19,627 bases of DNA from Rhodocyclaceae bacterium (GTDB lineage: Bacteria > Pseudomonadota > Gammaproteobacteria > Burkholderiales > Rhodocyclaceae), in NCBI GenBank assembly GCA_025361105.1, contig JANYAW010000204.1, positions 1 to 19,627 of the forward strand, in the 5' to 3' direction. The notes beneath the pieces were generated by a model. The model was not told the origin of the DNA. It was given only the letters and a program-made list of their open reading frames with translations, and ran no database searches. Shown in pieces: positions 1 through 9,201 of this stretch; position 1 is the first letter of the stretch; each line of letters starts with the position of its first letter. Position numbers and translations under genes: made by a program.

Positions 1-1461
<1,461 letters not shown>

Positions 1462-1563
1462 GGGATTTCCTTCAATAACGCGAACAGCTTCGGCGTAATG
1501 AGGATTATCCCTTAAGACGAATAAAGGAATGCGCCTATCCGTCGATTAAGGAATCGCCGCTCG

Positions 1564-1956
1564 TCATAGCAGCGCGCGCACCATCAGGAAAAGACCAACC
1601 ACGCCAACAGTCCAGATAGCACTACGAACATAGGTAATACCCAGTAGGTAGACAGGCAGATAGGCCATGCGCGCCCAGAAAAATATCGTGGCGCCCGAAG
1701 TCGCTTGCTCGCCGACGCCTGCTACCTGCGCTGCCAGCGCCAACGCGGCAAACAACAGGAAATTTTCCTTGGTGTTTGCCGCGGCACGTTCAGCCCGCGC
1801 ACCGAGCGGTGTGGCTTCCGGCAGATTGTCGCGATTACTCAAACCGACTTTCATTCCCTCCATAGTCCATTCACGATTACGCAACAATGCCCCGAGCATG
1901 ATGGATAGGAATGTCAGCAGCGTCATATAGACCAGCAAATTCAGTAGTGGTGTCAT
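1564..1956 (-). CDS. MAPEG family integral membrane protein
   Basis: This 130-residue hydrophobic protein has four predicted membrane segments, at roughly residues 5-25, 65-82, 88-106 and 112-129. The loop after the first segment carries the family-like stretch NRDNLPEATPLGARAERAAAN followed by NFLLFAAL, which matches bacterial MAPEG proteins (membrane-associated proteins in eicosanoid and glutathione metabolism, PF01124). Bacterial members are mostly uncharacterised; some have glutathione transferase or peroxidase activity, and the substrate here cannot be told. The ATG at 1954-1956 is preceded by an AGGAG-like Shine-Dalgarno at about 1963-1969. It lies between hemW and thiC on the same strand but is separated by 78 and 102 bases, so membership of either operon is uncertain. 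Confidence 0.85.
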   Translation of the reverse strand: MTPLLNLLVYMTLLTFLSIMLGALLRNREWTMEGMKVGLSNRDNLPEATPLGARAERAAANTKENFLLFAALALAAQVAGVGEQATSGATIFFWARMAYLPVYLLGITYVRSAIWTVGVVGLFLMVRALL

Positions 1957-2008
1957 GCGATTTCTCCTCTGGTTGATTTACGGATGTTATATCGGTTCGC
2001 AGCGGTCC

Positions 2009-2035
2009 GTTGCCGTGAATGCTGATTCCGGCAAC
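2009..2035. terminator. Inverted repeat at the 3' end of hemW
   Basis: GTTGCCG at 2009-2015 and CGGCAAC at 2029-2035 are perfect complements around a 13-base loop. The right arm reaches into the hemW stop codon. No T-run follows on the minus strand, so this may be a factor-dependent terminator or simply a stabilising 3' hairpin rather than an intrinsic terminator. Confidence 0.3.
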
Positions 2036-3270
2036 TATAAAAATGCCCCGATCAATTGATTCAGGAACCGCCGTCCGTCGCGGCTCGGCCGGATTAGCGT
2101 ACCGCAGTCGTCCAGCAATCCTTGACGGCGTGTCGTCAGCACCAACTGCTCAATCGTGCTCAAGGATAAGCCGGTGCGCTCGGCAAACAAACTTGCATTA
2201 AAGCCATCATTCAAGCGCAAGGCATTCATCATGAATTCGCCGGGCAAATCGGCGCGGCTGATTTCCTGATGGGTGCTTTTCGGATTCGCGTTGGCGACTT
2301 GTTCGAGGTAGGCGCGTGGGCTGCGGTGGCGTGCTTCGCGCCATTGCGTTTCGTGGTTGGACAGTTTGGAATGTGCACCCGCGCCGATGCCTAAATAATC
2401 GCCGAAGGTCCAGTAATTCAGATTGTGTCGGCAGCGCTGCCCGAGCTTGGCAAAGGCCGAGGTTTCGTAATGCTCAAAACCGGCTGTGGCGAGTTGTGCC
2501 TCGACCATATCTTGCATGTCGGCGGCCAAATCGTCATCCGGCAGGGGGGGCGGCGAATGGTGAAATGCAGTGTTGGGTTCTAGCGTCAAATGATAGGCGG
2601 ACAAATGGCTGACACCCATGCTGATGCCAGTGTCGATGTCGTGCTGCGCTTGCGCCAAAGTTTGCTGCGGCAAGGCGTACATCAGATCAATATTTACTCG
2701 CTCAAAATTTTTCAATCCCATTTCAATCGCGCGGCGCGCTTCATCGCTGTCATGAATGCGGCCTAGGCTTTTAAGTTTTTCATCAGCAAAACTTTGTACA
2801 CCGATGGACAAACGATTCACTCCTGCGGCGCGGAACGTGGCGAATTTGGCTGCTTCGGCCGTCCCCGGATTAGCTTCCATAGTCACTTCGGCATCGGGCT
2901 GCAATGACAGGCGCATGCGTATTGCGGCGAGCAGAGCGTCACAGGTTTCGCCCGACATCAAACTGGGTGTGCCGCCACCGATGAACACGCTGGTAATCGG
3001 TCGCCCCCAAATCGCGGGTAATGCCATTTCCATGTCGGCGATTAGCGCAGATAGATACGCCGCCTCGTCAATTTCGCCTTTCGCTTCGTGCGAATTGAAA
3101 TCGCAGTAAGGACATTTTTTCACGCACCACGGCCAATGCACATAAAGTGAAAGTGGTGGTGGCGCGCTGAGACCGGAGCTGCGCTCTCCCGCGCTTTCGC
3201 CCGCATTTCCGTCACTTGGTGCTGGCGACACGCCGTTTTGGACAACGAGAGGAATAATCCGTTTGCTCAC
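2035..3270 (-). CDS. hemW: HemW, heme chaperone / radical SAM protein
   Basis: HemW is a radical-SAM family protein, long annotated as coproporphyrinogen III oxidase, now known as a heme chaperone. In this 411-residue product the cluster motif is C49-x3-C53-x2-C56 followed by D-F58. HemN enzymes have a cysteine where F58 sits, so HemW is the better call. GGGTPS at 98-103 is the SAM glycine motif, and the C-terminus GRRFLNQLIGAFL is typical. The start is GTG at 3268-3270, overlapping the rdgB stop as GTGA, which implies translational coupling. Residues 1-39 look longer than usual: the stretch NGVSPAPS (12-19) is encoded by a copy of the dispersed repeat (3214-3238). A second copy lies antisense at 2124-2148, where it encodes QLVLTTRRQ in the C-terminal helical domain. 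Confidence 0.95.
   Translation of the reverse strand: MSKRIIPLVVQNGVSPAPSDGNAGESAGERSSGLSAPPPLSLYVHWPWCVKKCPYCDFNSHEAKGEIDEAAYLSALIADMEMALPAIWGRPITSVFIGGGTPSLMSGETCDALLAAIRMRLSLQPDAEVTMEANPGTAEAAKFATFRAAGVNRLSIGVQSFADEKLKSLGRIHDSDEARRAIEMGLKNFERVNIDLMYALPQQTLAQAQHDIDTGISMGVSHLSAYHLTLEPNTAFHHSPPPLPDDDLAADMQDMVEAQLATAGFEHYETSAFAKLGQRCRHNLNYWTFGDYLGIGAGAHSKLSNHETQWREARHRSPRAYLEQVANANPKSTHQEISRADLPGEFMMNALRLNDGFNASLFAERTGLSLSTIEQLVLTTRRQGLLDDCGTLIRPSRDGRRFLNQLIGAFL
2124..2148 (+). repeat. Dispersed 25-bp repeat, copy 1 (inside hemW, antisense)
   Basis: Reads GACGGCGTGT, then CGTCA, then GCACCAACTG on the plus strand. It lies antisense within the hemW coding sequence and is translated there as part of QLVLTTRRQ. 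On the plus strand the common repeat frame reads DGVSSAPT. Compared with remembered HemW C-termini, the protein does not look longer here, so the repeat seems to have replaced rather than interrupted host sequence. Confidence 0.75.
3214..3238 (-). repeat. Dispersed 25-bp repeat, copy 2 (in frame in hemW N-terminus)
   Basis: On the minus strand it reads AACGGCGTGT, then CGCCA, then GCACCAAGTG, differing from copy 4 at a single base over the shared core. It is the only copy in minus orientation and is read in frame by hemW as NGVSPAPS. It lies in the low-complexity stretch that precedes the conserved PPPLSLYVHWPWC start of the radical-SAM domain. Confidence 0.8.
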
Positions 3271-3869
3271 TTTATAAGTGAATCGTGCATTTGCAATTGC
3301 GCAATCAGTTCCGACAAGGCTTTGCCACGATGCGAAATGCGATTTTTCTCCGCCGCTGGCAATTGCGCAGCGGTCATTCTCAAGGTTGGCAAATAAAAGT
3401 ACGGGTCATACCCAAAACCATTTTCGCCCTGCGGCGCGTCGACAATTTCGCCATGCCATTCGCCTTGGGCAATCAGTGGTTGCGGGTCGTTGGCATGGCG
3501 CACCAGTACCAATACAGCGACGTAATGTGCACGCCGATTGTCGTTCCCTTGCAGCAATTCAATCAACCGTTGATTGTTGCGCGCATCAGATTTTGGCTCG
3601 CCGGAAAATCGTGCCGACAACACCCCCGGTGCGCCGTTCAACGCATCCACACAAATGCCCGAGTCATCCGCCAGTGCTGGCAAGCCGGTAAGCAAGGACG
3701 CATGTCTTGCCTTGGCCAGCGCGTTCTCAACAAAAGTGCAATGCGGCTCATCCGCTTCCGACACATTGAAGGCCGATTGCGGTAGCACTTCAAAATCAAA
3801 TTGCGCCAGCAGCGCGCCAAACTCGCGCAGCTTGCCAGGATTGCCCGAAGCTAGAACCAGTTGCTTCAC
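3267..3869 (-). CDS. rdgB: RdgB/HAM1 non-canonical purine NTP pyrophosphatase
   Basis: This enzyme hydrolyses dITP, ITP and XTP to the monophosphates, keeping deaminated purines out of DNA and RNA. The 200-residue length is normal. Motifs seen: SGNPGKLREF at 8-17 (nucleotide-binding loop), DDSG at 68-71 (metal and catalytic acid), GFGYDP at 151-156 and SHRGKA at 179-184. The start is GTG at 3867-3869, which overlaps the rph stop as GTGA. The stop in turn overlaps the hemW GTG in the same way. Pairing with rph (RNase PH) is common in proteobacteria. Very secure. Confidence 0.97.
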   Translation of the reverse strand: MKQLVLASGNPGKLREFGALLAQFDFEVLPQSAFNVSEADEPHCTFVENALAKARHASLLTGLPALADDSGICVDALNGAPGVLSARFSGEPKSDARNNQRLIELLQGNDNRRAHYVAVLVLVRHANDPQPLIAQGEWHGEIVDAPQGENGFGYDPYFYLPTLRMTAAQLPAAEKNRISHRGKALSELIAQLQMHDSLIK

Positions 3870-4588
3870 TGCCCTGCAAGCGCCGCCGTCTGGGCCGCGA
3901 CAATTTCGCCTATGCCTTTGGTCGCCAGCGCCAGCAGCACGTCAAGTTCAGCCCGTGAAAACGGCGCGCCTTCCGCAGTGCCCTGGACTTCGACCATGCC
4001 GCCGCTTTGCACCATCACCACATTCATGTCGGTATCACAGCCCGAATCTTCGACGTAATCCAAATCCAAAACGGGTACGCCATCGACGATGCCGACCGAC
4101 ACGGCGGCGACTAATTCGCGCAGTGGATTGGTGGGAATTTTCCCGCTGGCGACAAGCCCCGACAAGGCATCGTGCAGCGCCACACAGGCTCCGGTAATGC
4201 TGGCGCAGCGAGTGCCGCCGTCGGCTTGCAGCACGTCACAATCGAGCGTGATTTGCCGCTCGCCCAGCGCAGCCAAATCTGTCACCGCTCTGAGCGAACG
4301 GCCAATCAAGCGCTGGATTTCTTGCGTGCGCCCGGACTGCTTGCCCTTCGCTGCTTCGCGCGCCGTGCGGGTGTTGGTCGAGCGCGGCAACATGCCGTAT
4401 TCGGCCGTCACCCAACCTTTGCCTTTGCCACGCAAAAACGGTGGCACGTTTTCTTCCACACTCGCGGTGCATAAAACTTTGGTGTTGCCAAACTCCACCA
4501 GCACACTGCCCTCTGCATGGCAGGTGAATTGGCGGGTGATTTTCAGGGTACGCAGTTGGTCGGCGTTTCTTTGTGAAGGACGGGTCAT
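3866..4588 (-). CDS. rph: Ribonuclease PH
   Basis: RNase PH is a phosphate-dependent 3'-5' exoribonuclease that trims tRNA 3' ends and degrades structured RNA. The 240-residue length is normal. Family signatures are GWVTAEYGMLPRSTNTR (about 58-74), GRTQEIQRLIGRSLR with the phosphate-binding arginine region (about 86-100), CDVLQADGGTR (about 117-127) and LDLDYVEDSGCDTDMNVV (about 173-190), which contains the acidic metal site. The start ATG (4586-4588) overlaps the PP2C stop as ATGA. It is therefore likely co-translated with the phosphatase upstream and with rdgB downstream. Confidence 0.97.
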   Translation of the reverse strand: MTRPSQRNADQLRTLKITRQFTCHAEGSVLVEFGNTKVLCTASVEENVPPFLRGKGKGWVTAEYGMLPRSTNTRTAREAAKGKQSGRTQEIQRLIGRSLRAVTDLAALGERQITLDCDVLQADGGTRCASITGACVALHDALSGLVASGKIPTNPLRELVAAVSVGIVDGVPVLDLDYVEDSGCDTDMNVVMVQSGGMVEVQGTAEGAPFSRAELDVLLALATKGIGEIVAAQTAALAGQ

Positions 4589-5511
4589 TTTCTAGGTTCC
4601 GGTGGACGATTTCGTTTCAAATTAGTGCGAATGCCATCGATCGCCGACATAATTTCCGCGTCGGACAAATCAAGCTCGCTGGTGCGCTCCGTGCGCTCAG
4701 GGTGCAAATTTTCGATGATGGTTTGCGAGGGATCAAATGGCCGCGTAGACGCTTCGGACGTCGACTTACTCGGCTCCGATTCCCAGCGCAAAGTCAGCAA
4801 ACTGAGATTATCGCCATGCGCGCCATTGAGCTGCTCGGCCTGATCCATGACCAGTGGCAGCGCGCGCTCCAGCGGGCGTGACAACGCAACCGGCAAAAGG
4901 TCTGTGAGGTGCGCCCAAATGCCGTCGGAACACAGCGCCAGCGTGTCGCCGGGCAACAGCTCACGCGAGATCGAAACATCCACCCGTGGCGAAATATCGC
5001 CGCCCAAACAAGTGGTCACCAAATTCCGTTGCGGATGCACCAGCGCTTCTTCGGCGGTGATTTGACCGGCATCCATCAAGGCCTGAACGCGGCTATGGTC
5101 TAGCGTACGCACCAACAAACGCTGGTTGCGAATCATGTACAGCCGCGAATCACCGACATGCGCCCAAGTGGCTCGTCCATCCTGAATAATGCACGCCACA
5201 CAGGTCGTGCGCGGCGCGTCGGAAATTGGAATCGCTCGCATTGAGGCGTGATCGTTAATCGCCTCATGAATCATCTGCATCATGCGCCGCAAAAATCGCG
5301 TCGGTTCATCCAGCCGTGGCCGCGCTTCAATCGCGAAAGCCTGGGCAAATTTATCCACGGCGAGTTGCGCCGCGACCTCGCCCAAGCGATGCCCGCCCAT
5401 GCCATCGGCCACCACCAAATACACGGCTTGATCGGACTGACCCCAAGCCAAGCGATCTTGATTGGTACCGCGCCGACCGATTCGGCTTTCATGAACTACT
5501 TTGAAGCGCAT
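4585..5511 (-). CDS. PP2C-family Ser/Thr protein phosphatase
   Basis: A 308-residue metal-dependent phosphatase of the PP2C/Stp type. The metal-coordinating and catalytic positions are all present: NQD with D19, DGMGGH with D36-G37, GDSR with D121, SDG with D196 and GDN with D234. The catalytic domain ends near residue 245. The remaining 60 residues are polar, with an acidic patch ELDLSDAEIMSAIDGI, and look like a flexible tail rather than a known domain. It lies 24 bases downstream of the kinase and overlaps rph by 4 bases, so it is probably the phosphatase that opposes the kinase. There is no clear Shine-Dalgarno before the ATG at 5509-5511. Confidence 0.93.
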   Translation of the reverse strand: MRFKVVHESRIGRRGTNQDRLAWGQSDQAVYLVVADGMGGHRLGEVAAQLAVDKFAQAFAIEARPRLDEPTRFLRRMMQMIHEAINDHASMRAIPISDAPRTTCVACIIQDGRATWAHVGDSRLYMIRNQRLLVRTLDHSRVQALMDAGQITAEEALVHPQRNLVTTCLGGDISPRVDVSISRELLPGDTLALCSDGIWAHLTDLLPVALSRPLERALPLVMDQAEQLNGAHGDNLSLLTLRWESEPSKSTSEASTRPFDPSQTIIENLHPERTERTSELDLSDAEIMSAIDGIRTNLKRNRPPEPRK

Positions 5512-5535
5512 AGAGGTCGATCTGTTTAGTGATGC

Positions 5536-6465
5536 TTAGTGATGTATAAAGTCGCGCAAGCGACCAAGCAGCGAAATCTGCACGCCCGGCGGCGGTTTGC
5601 GGTCGAGCAAGGCAAGTTGTAATTCACGCGCATTCTTGGCGCGTTGGGTGTGATCGAGCACCAGGCAATAATCTATCAAGGCCAAGAAATTGATCGAATA
5701 GTCGCCGCTCCAACGCCGCATGGCCGGTTCCAAAGTGTCTTCGTTCATGCGCTCATCAGAAGGCAGTGGCGAGCTACCGGCGAGGCAGGCATACATGCAG
5801 GCACCGATTGCATACAGATCCGACCACGGGCCGAGCAGTTCGCGCTGACCGTACTGTTCCGGTGCAGCGTAACCCGGCGTATACATGCCTTTGAGATATT
5901 CGCCTTCGCCTTGCAATGCCTGCCGCGCAGCACCAAAATCAAGCAACACGGGGCTGTCGTCAGAGCGCAACAAAATATTGCCGGGTTTGATGTCCAGATG
6001 CAGCAAGCCATTGTTGTGCACTTCATCCAAACCATCGAGCAGGCGCGCAAACAGGTCGGTCAAAAACGCCTCTTTAATCGGCCCGGTATGGCGGCGCACA
6101 TGGGCATGCAGCGTGCGTCCGCGCTCGTAGCGCATGACCAGATAAACCGTGCCATTGGCGCGGAAAAAATCTGTCACTCGCACGAGGTAAGGGTGATCGA
6201 GCCGCGCCACCGCACGACCTTCTTCAAAGAAACATTTGAGGCCGTGGTTAAACGTGGCTTGATGCTCCGGCGCGATGATAGGCATGACGGCATCGGCGCC
6301 ACGCAGGGCCAAACTATTGGGCAGATATTCCTTAATCGCGACCGGCGTGCCCTCGGCATCGTGCGCCAAATAGACAATAGAAAACCCACCGTGCGAGAGC
6401 TGGCGCTCTATCCGGTAAGTTTCCAATTGGAAATCGGCGGGCAAGGGAAAATTTGTTTGCGACAT
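5536..6465 (-). CDS. Hanks-type Ser/Thr protein kinase
   Basis: A 309-residue soluble eukaryotic-like kinase with no membrane segment. Motifs: glycine loop HGGFSIVY (25-32), VAIKEYLP with K45, an EEGR helix with E82, catalytic loop HLDIKPGN (156-163; HLD replaces the usual HRD, with D158, K160 and N163 kept), DFGAA at 176-180 and APEQYG at 201-206. The open frame extends upstream to 6564 only with a TTG codon. I chose the ATG at 6463-6465 because MSQTNFPLPADFQLETYRIE matches the usual short lead-in before the kinase domain. No Shine-Dalgarno is visible. Having HLD instead of HRD is common in this bacterial subgroup and does not by itself mean inactivity. It forms a kinase-phosphatase pair with the next gene; substrates are unknown. 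Confidence 0.92.
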   Translation of the reverse strand: MSQTNFPLPADFQLETYRIERQLSHGGFSIVYLAHDAEGTPVAIKEYLPNSLALRGADAVMPIIAPEHQATFNHGLKCFFEEGRAVARLDHPYLVRVTDFFRANGTVYLVMRYERGRTLHAHVRRHTGPIKEAFLTDLFARLLDGLDEVHNNGLLHLDIKPGNILLRSDDSPVLLDFGAARQALQGEGEYLKGMYTPGYAAPEQYGQRELLGPWSDLYAIGACMYACLAGSSPLPSDERMNEDTLEPAMRRWSGDYSINFLALIDYCLVLDHTQRAKNARELQLALLDRKPPPGVQISLLGRLRDFIHH

Positions 6466-6602
6466 GGGGAGGTGGTTATACTCGGCACAGATTTTATCAA
6501 CAAGCTTTTTCACCGCAAACCGCCCGTCTATCGGGTGCGACGTAGCGTGACAAGCGCAAGGCAATTTACTAAATCATAAAAAATAAACCAGAGGAGCTGG
6601 AC

Positions 6603-8234
6603 ATGGAAGCTGCCGTCAAATCCCCGCTTGAAATGTTCTATCAGTGGGAGCAAACCACCCCCAACAAAGTCTTTTTGCGCCAGCCAACTCAGCTTGTCTG
6701 GGCTGAATTCACCTGGGCACAAATCGGCGACCAGGTTCGTCGCCTTTGCACCTATATCGACAGACAAAATTACCCCGCCGGCAGCCGGATTGCGATTTGG
6801 TCGTCGAACAGCATGGATTGGGTGGTGGTCGATTTAGCCATCATGATGTCCGGCCACGTCAGCGTACCGGTGTATCCCGGGCAGGATCTCAAATCCGCCC
6901 GTTACATCCTTGAGCACAGCGAATCGCAAATGATATTTTTGGGCAGCTTCGATCACGCCGATGATGCCGACGAAGCGATTCCATCTCACGTAAAACGGGT
7001 CAGTATTCATGGCGCGACCACGCCTTGCGAAACCAGCCTGAGCGAGATTCTTGCCAACTATTCACCACGCGCCGATTCACCGATTCCTGATCCCGACGGC
7101 CTGATCACTATGGTCTATACCTCGGGCACCACCGGCAATCCAAAAGGTGTGATGCATTTGCATTCCACCGCCGGCCACACCATGCCGCAGACGGTGACCA
7201 AGCTGCTCAAACGTTCGCCCGATGCGCGCTTCTTTTCCTTCCTGCCGCTGTCACATATTGCCGAGCGCGTGGTGGTCGAATTCACCTGTCTGTATTCCAA
7301 TGGCGTGATTTCGTTTTCAGAAGGTCTGGCGACTTTTGCCGCAGAGTTGCGCTCAGTCCAACCGACCCTGTTTTTTGCCGTGCCACGCTTGTGGCTGAAA
7401 TTCAAGGAAGGCATAGACGCAAAAATCCCGCCGGCGATGCAGACGAATCTGACCGAGGAACAAAAACTCGGCATCCGCCAAACGCTAGGCCTGTCAAAAG
7501 CCACCACCATTTTGACCGGCTCCGCACCTTGCCCGCGCGACGTGCAGCAATGGTTCATCGACATGGGCATGTGGCTACGCGATGGCTATGGCATGACCGA
7601 AAATTTCATCGACGGCACCGGCTGGAATTCCGACGAGCCACCGATTCCCGGTTGCGTTGGCACGCCGTGGGGCACCGCTGAAGTCAAGGTCGATGAACTC
7701 GGCGAGATTTTGTTCCGCAGCAAAGGCGTGATGAAGGGCTATTACAAGGAGCCGGAAAAAACCGCCGAAGTCATTGTCGACGGCTGGTATCACTCGGGTG
7801 ATAGCGGGCGTATTGATGAGAACGGCAACCTGTGGATTACCGGCCGCATCAGCGAAGTTTTCAAAACCACCAAGGGCAAATTCATCAAGCCTATCGGCCT
7901 CGAAGATTTGTTTGGCCGCACCAATTTGCTGGCGCAGTTTTGCGTTTGCGGCCACGGCCTTGATCAACCCGTGGTGCTGACCACGCTCTCAGACATCGCC
8001 AAGAAAATGGATAAAGAAGAAGTGGCCAGCAAACTCGCCGCCGTGCTCAAAGACATCAATACCGAACTGCCACCGTATGAACGCATCAATCAAATGTTCG
8101 TCGCCAAAGAAGAATGGCAAATCAATAACGGCATGCTCACGCCGACCATGAAGCTACGCCGCAAACCGATAGAAGCGCATTTCCGCCCGTGGATAGAGGC
8201 GAATATCGGCAAGACGGCTGTGGTGTTTGAATAA
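6603..8234 (+). CDS. AMP-binding long-chain acyl-CoA synthetase (FadD15-like)
   Basis: A 543-residue member of the ANL superfamily, which activates a carboxylic acid as an acyl-adenylate and then forms the CoA thioester. Motifs: ATP loop YTSGTTGNPKG at 172-182, DGYGMTE (A5), GWYHSGD with the ribose-binding D400, and a C-terminal LTPTMKLRRK in which K517 is the expected catalytic lysine. The overall pattern, including FLPLSHIAERVVVE, resembles long-chain fatty-acid ligases of the FadD15/FACL type rather than short-chain Acs. A strong GAGGAG Shine-Dalgarno at 6591-6596 fixes the ATG at 6603. It is divergent from the kinase operon and sits between it and yicC. The exact substrate cannot be read from sequence. 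Confidence 0.93.
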   Translation: MEAAVKSPLEMFYQWEQTTPNKVFLRQPTQLVWAEFTWAQIGDQVRRLCTYIDRQNYPAGSRIAIWSSNSMDWVVVDLAIMMSGHVSVPVYPGQDLKSARYILEHSESQMIFLGSFDHADDADEAIPSHVKRVSIHGATTPCETSLSEILANYSPRADSPIPDPDGLITMVYTSGTTGNPKGVMHLHSTAGHTMPQTVTKLLKRSPDARFFSFLPLSHIAERVVVEFTCLYSNGVISFSEGLATFAAELRSVQPTLFFAVPRLWLKFKEGIDAKIPPAMQTNLTEEQKLGIRQTLGLSKATTILTGSAPCPRDVQQWFIDMGMWLRDGYGMTENFIDGTGWNSDEPPIPGCVGTPWGTAEVKVDELGEILFRSKGVMKGYYKEPEKTAEVIVDGWYHSGDSGRIDENGNLWITGRISEVFKTTKGKFIKPIGLEDLFGRTNLLAQFCVCGHGLDQPVVLTTLSDIAKKMDKEEVASKLAAVLKDINTELPPYERINQMFVAKEEWQINNGMLTPTMKLRRKPIEAHFRPWIEANIGKTAVVFE

Positions 8235-8254
8235 GCCCCATTGCAAAGATCGCT

Positions 8255-8282
8255 GACGGCGTGTTGTCAGCACCAACTGGTG
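8255..8282 (+). repeat. Dispersed repeat, copy 3 (between acyl-CoA synthetase and yicC)
   Basis: Reads GACGGCGTGT, TGTCA, GCACCAACTG, then GTG. It starts 20 bases after the synthetase stop and lies in the 94-base gap before yicC. A dyad is centred in it: GCACCA and TGGTGC flank AC at 8269-8282 plus the next base, with outer TGTC and GACA arms. The repeat frame reads DGVLSAPTG and stays open to a TGA overlapping the yicC ATG. Confidence 0.8.
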
Positions 8283-8328
8283 CGGACAGTGCGCCGTCAA
8301 TACATTTGAGACCAGCAAAACCAAAACC

Positions 8329-9201
8329 ATGACCACCATCCACAGCATGACCGGCTTTGCCGCCGCCAATCTCGACCTCGGCCACGCCGTGTTAAGTCTC
8401 GAAATCAAAAGCGTGAACTCGCGGTTTCTCGACATTGGATTTCGTTTGGGTGACGATTTACGCGCGCTGGAAATGCCATTGCGCGAGCGCATTACTGCCC
8501 GCGTCGGACGTGGCAAAGTTGAATGTCGCGGCTATGTCCAATCTCAATCCAGCAGTAGCGGCGAGCGCGTACCGAATGCTGATCGAATTGCAGAACTGGG
8601 ACGGCTCGATACCCTCGTTCGCACCGCGATGCCGAATGCCGTCGCCATGTCAGTCGCCGAAGTGCTGCGCTGGCCTGGCGTGATGGCCGACGACACAGTT
8701 CCCGCTGAAGAAATTCAAACCGCGGCGCTGGGTTTATTCGCCAACATGCTGGACGAATTCATCGCCAGCCGTGCCCGCGAAGGCGAAAAGTTGGCCGACG
8801 TGTTGCGTGCCTGCACGCGAAAAATGCGCGAACAAGTCGCCGCCGCCGGCCCGCTGGTGCCGCTGGCCATCGCCGCCTATCAAGACCGTCTGGCAGCAAA
8901 ATTGCGCGAAGCCGTTGCCAATCTGGACGAAGACAGAATCCGTCAGGAAGTCGGCGTGTTCGCCGCGAAAATTGACGTCGCTGAAGAGGTCGCCCGACTG
9001 GTCACGCACCTAGACGAAGTCGACCGCGTGCTCGTCAAAGGCGGCCCCACCGGCAAACGCCTTGATTTCCTGATGCAGGAACTGGGCCGCGAAGCCAACA
9101 CCCTGGCCTCGAAATCCGTTTCTGCCGAAGTCACCGCGATTGCACTGGAGCTCAAATTGCTCATCGAACAAATGCGCGAGCAGGTGCAGAATTTGGAATG
9201 A
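8329..9201 (+). CDS. yicC: YicC family endoribonuclease
   Basis: YicC-type proteins are endoribonucleases acting on RNA, known in E. coli from degradation of a small RNA. The 290-residue length is typical. The N-terminus IHSMTGFAAA and EIKSVNSRFLDIGFRL are the YicC N-terminal domain, and the C-terminal DUF1732 signature is GKRLDFLMQELGREANTLAS near residues 243-262. The start ATG at 8329 gives the conserved SMTGFA at residues 6-11. No strong Shine-Dalgarno precedes it; a copy of the dispersed repeat occupies the leader. It is normally directly upstream of gmk, but here 397 bases intervene. Confidence 0.95.
   Translation: MTTIHSMTGFAAANLDLGHAVLSLEIKSVNSRFLDIGFRLGDDLRALEMPLRERITARVGRGKVECRGYVQSQSSSSGERVPNADRIAELGRLDTLVRTAMPNAVAMSVAEVLRWPGVMADDTVPAEEIQTAALGLFANMLDEFIASRAREGEKLADVLRACTRKMREQVAAAGPLVPLAIAAYQDRLAAKLREAVANLDEDRIRQEVGVFAAKIDVAEEVARLVTHLDEVDRVLVKGGPTGKRLDFLMQELGREANTLASKSVSAEVTAIALELKLLIEQMREQVQNLE

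Noticed and set aside
5525..5545. Tandem TTAGTGATGC / TTAGTGATG at the kinase stop
   Set aside because: A 9-10 base tandem duplication that just provides a second stop frame; too short to indicate an element or regulatory site.
5644..6579. 311-codon plus-strand frame
   Set aside because: It is antisense to the protein kinase, which has all catalytic motifs; no domain or ribosome site supports the plus frame.
6466..6602. Promoters between the kinase and the acyl-CoA synthetase
   Set aside because: The divergent gap surely holds promoters, but no -35/-10 pair there was convincing enough to report.
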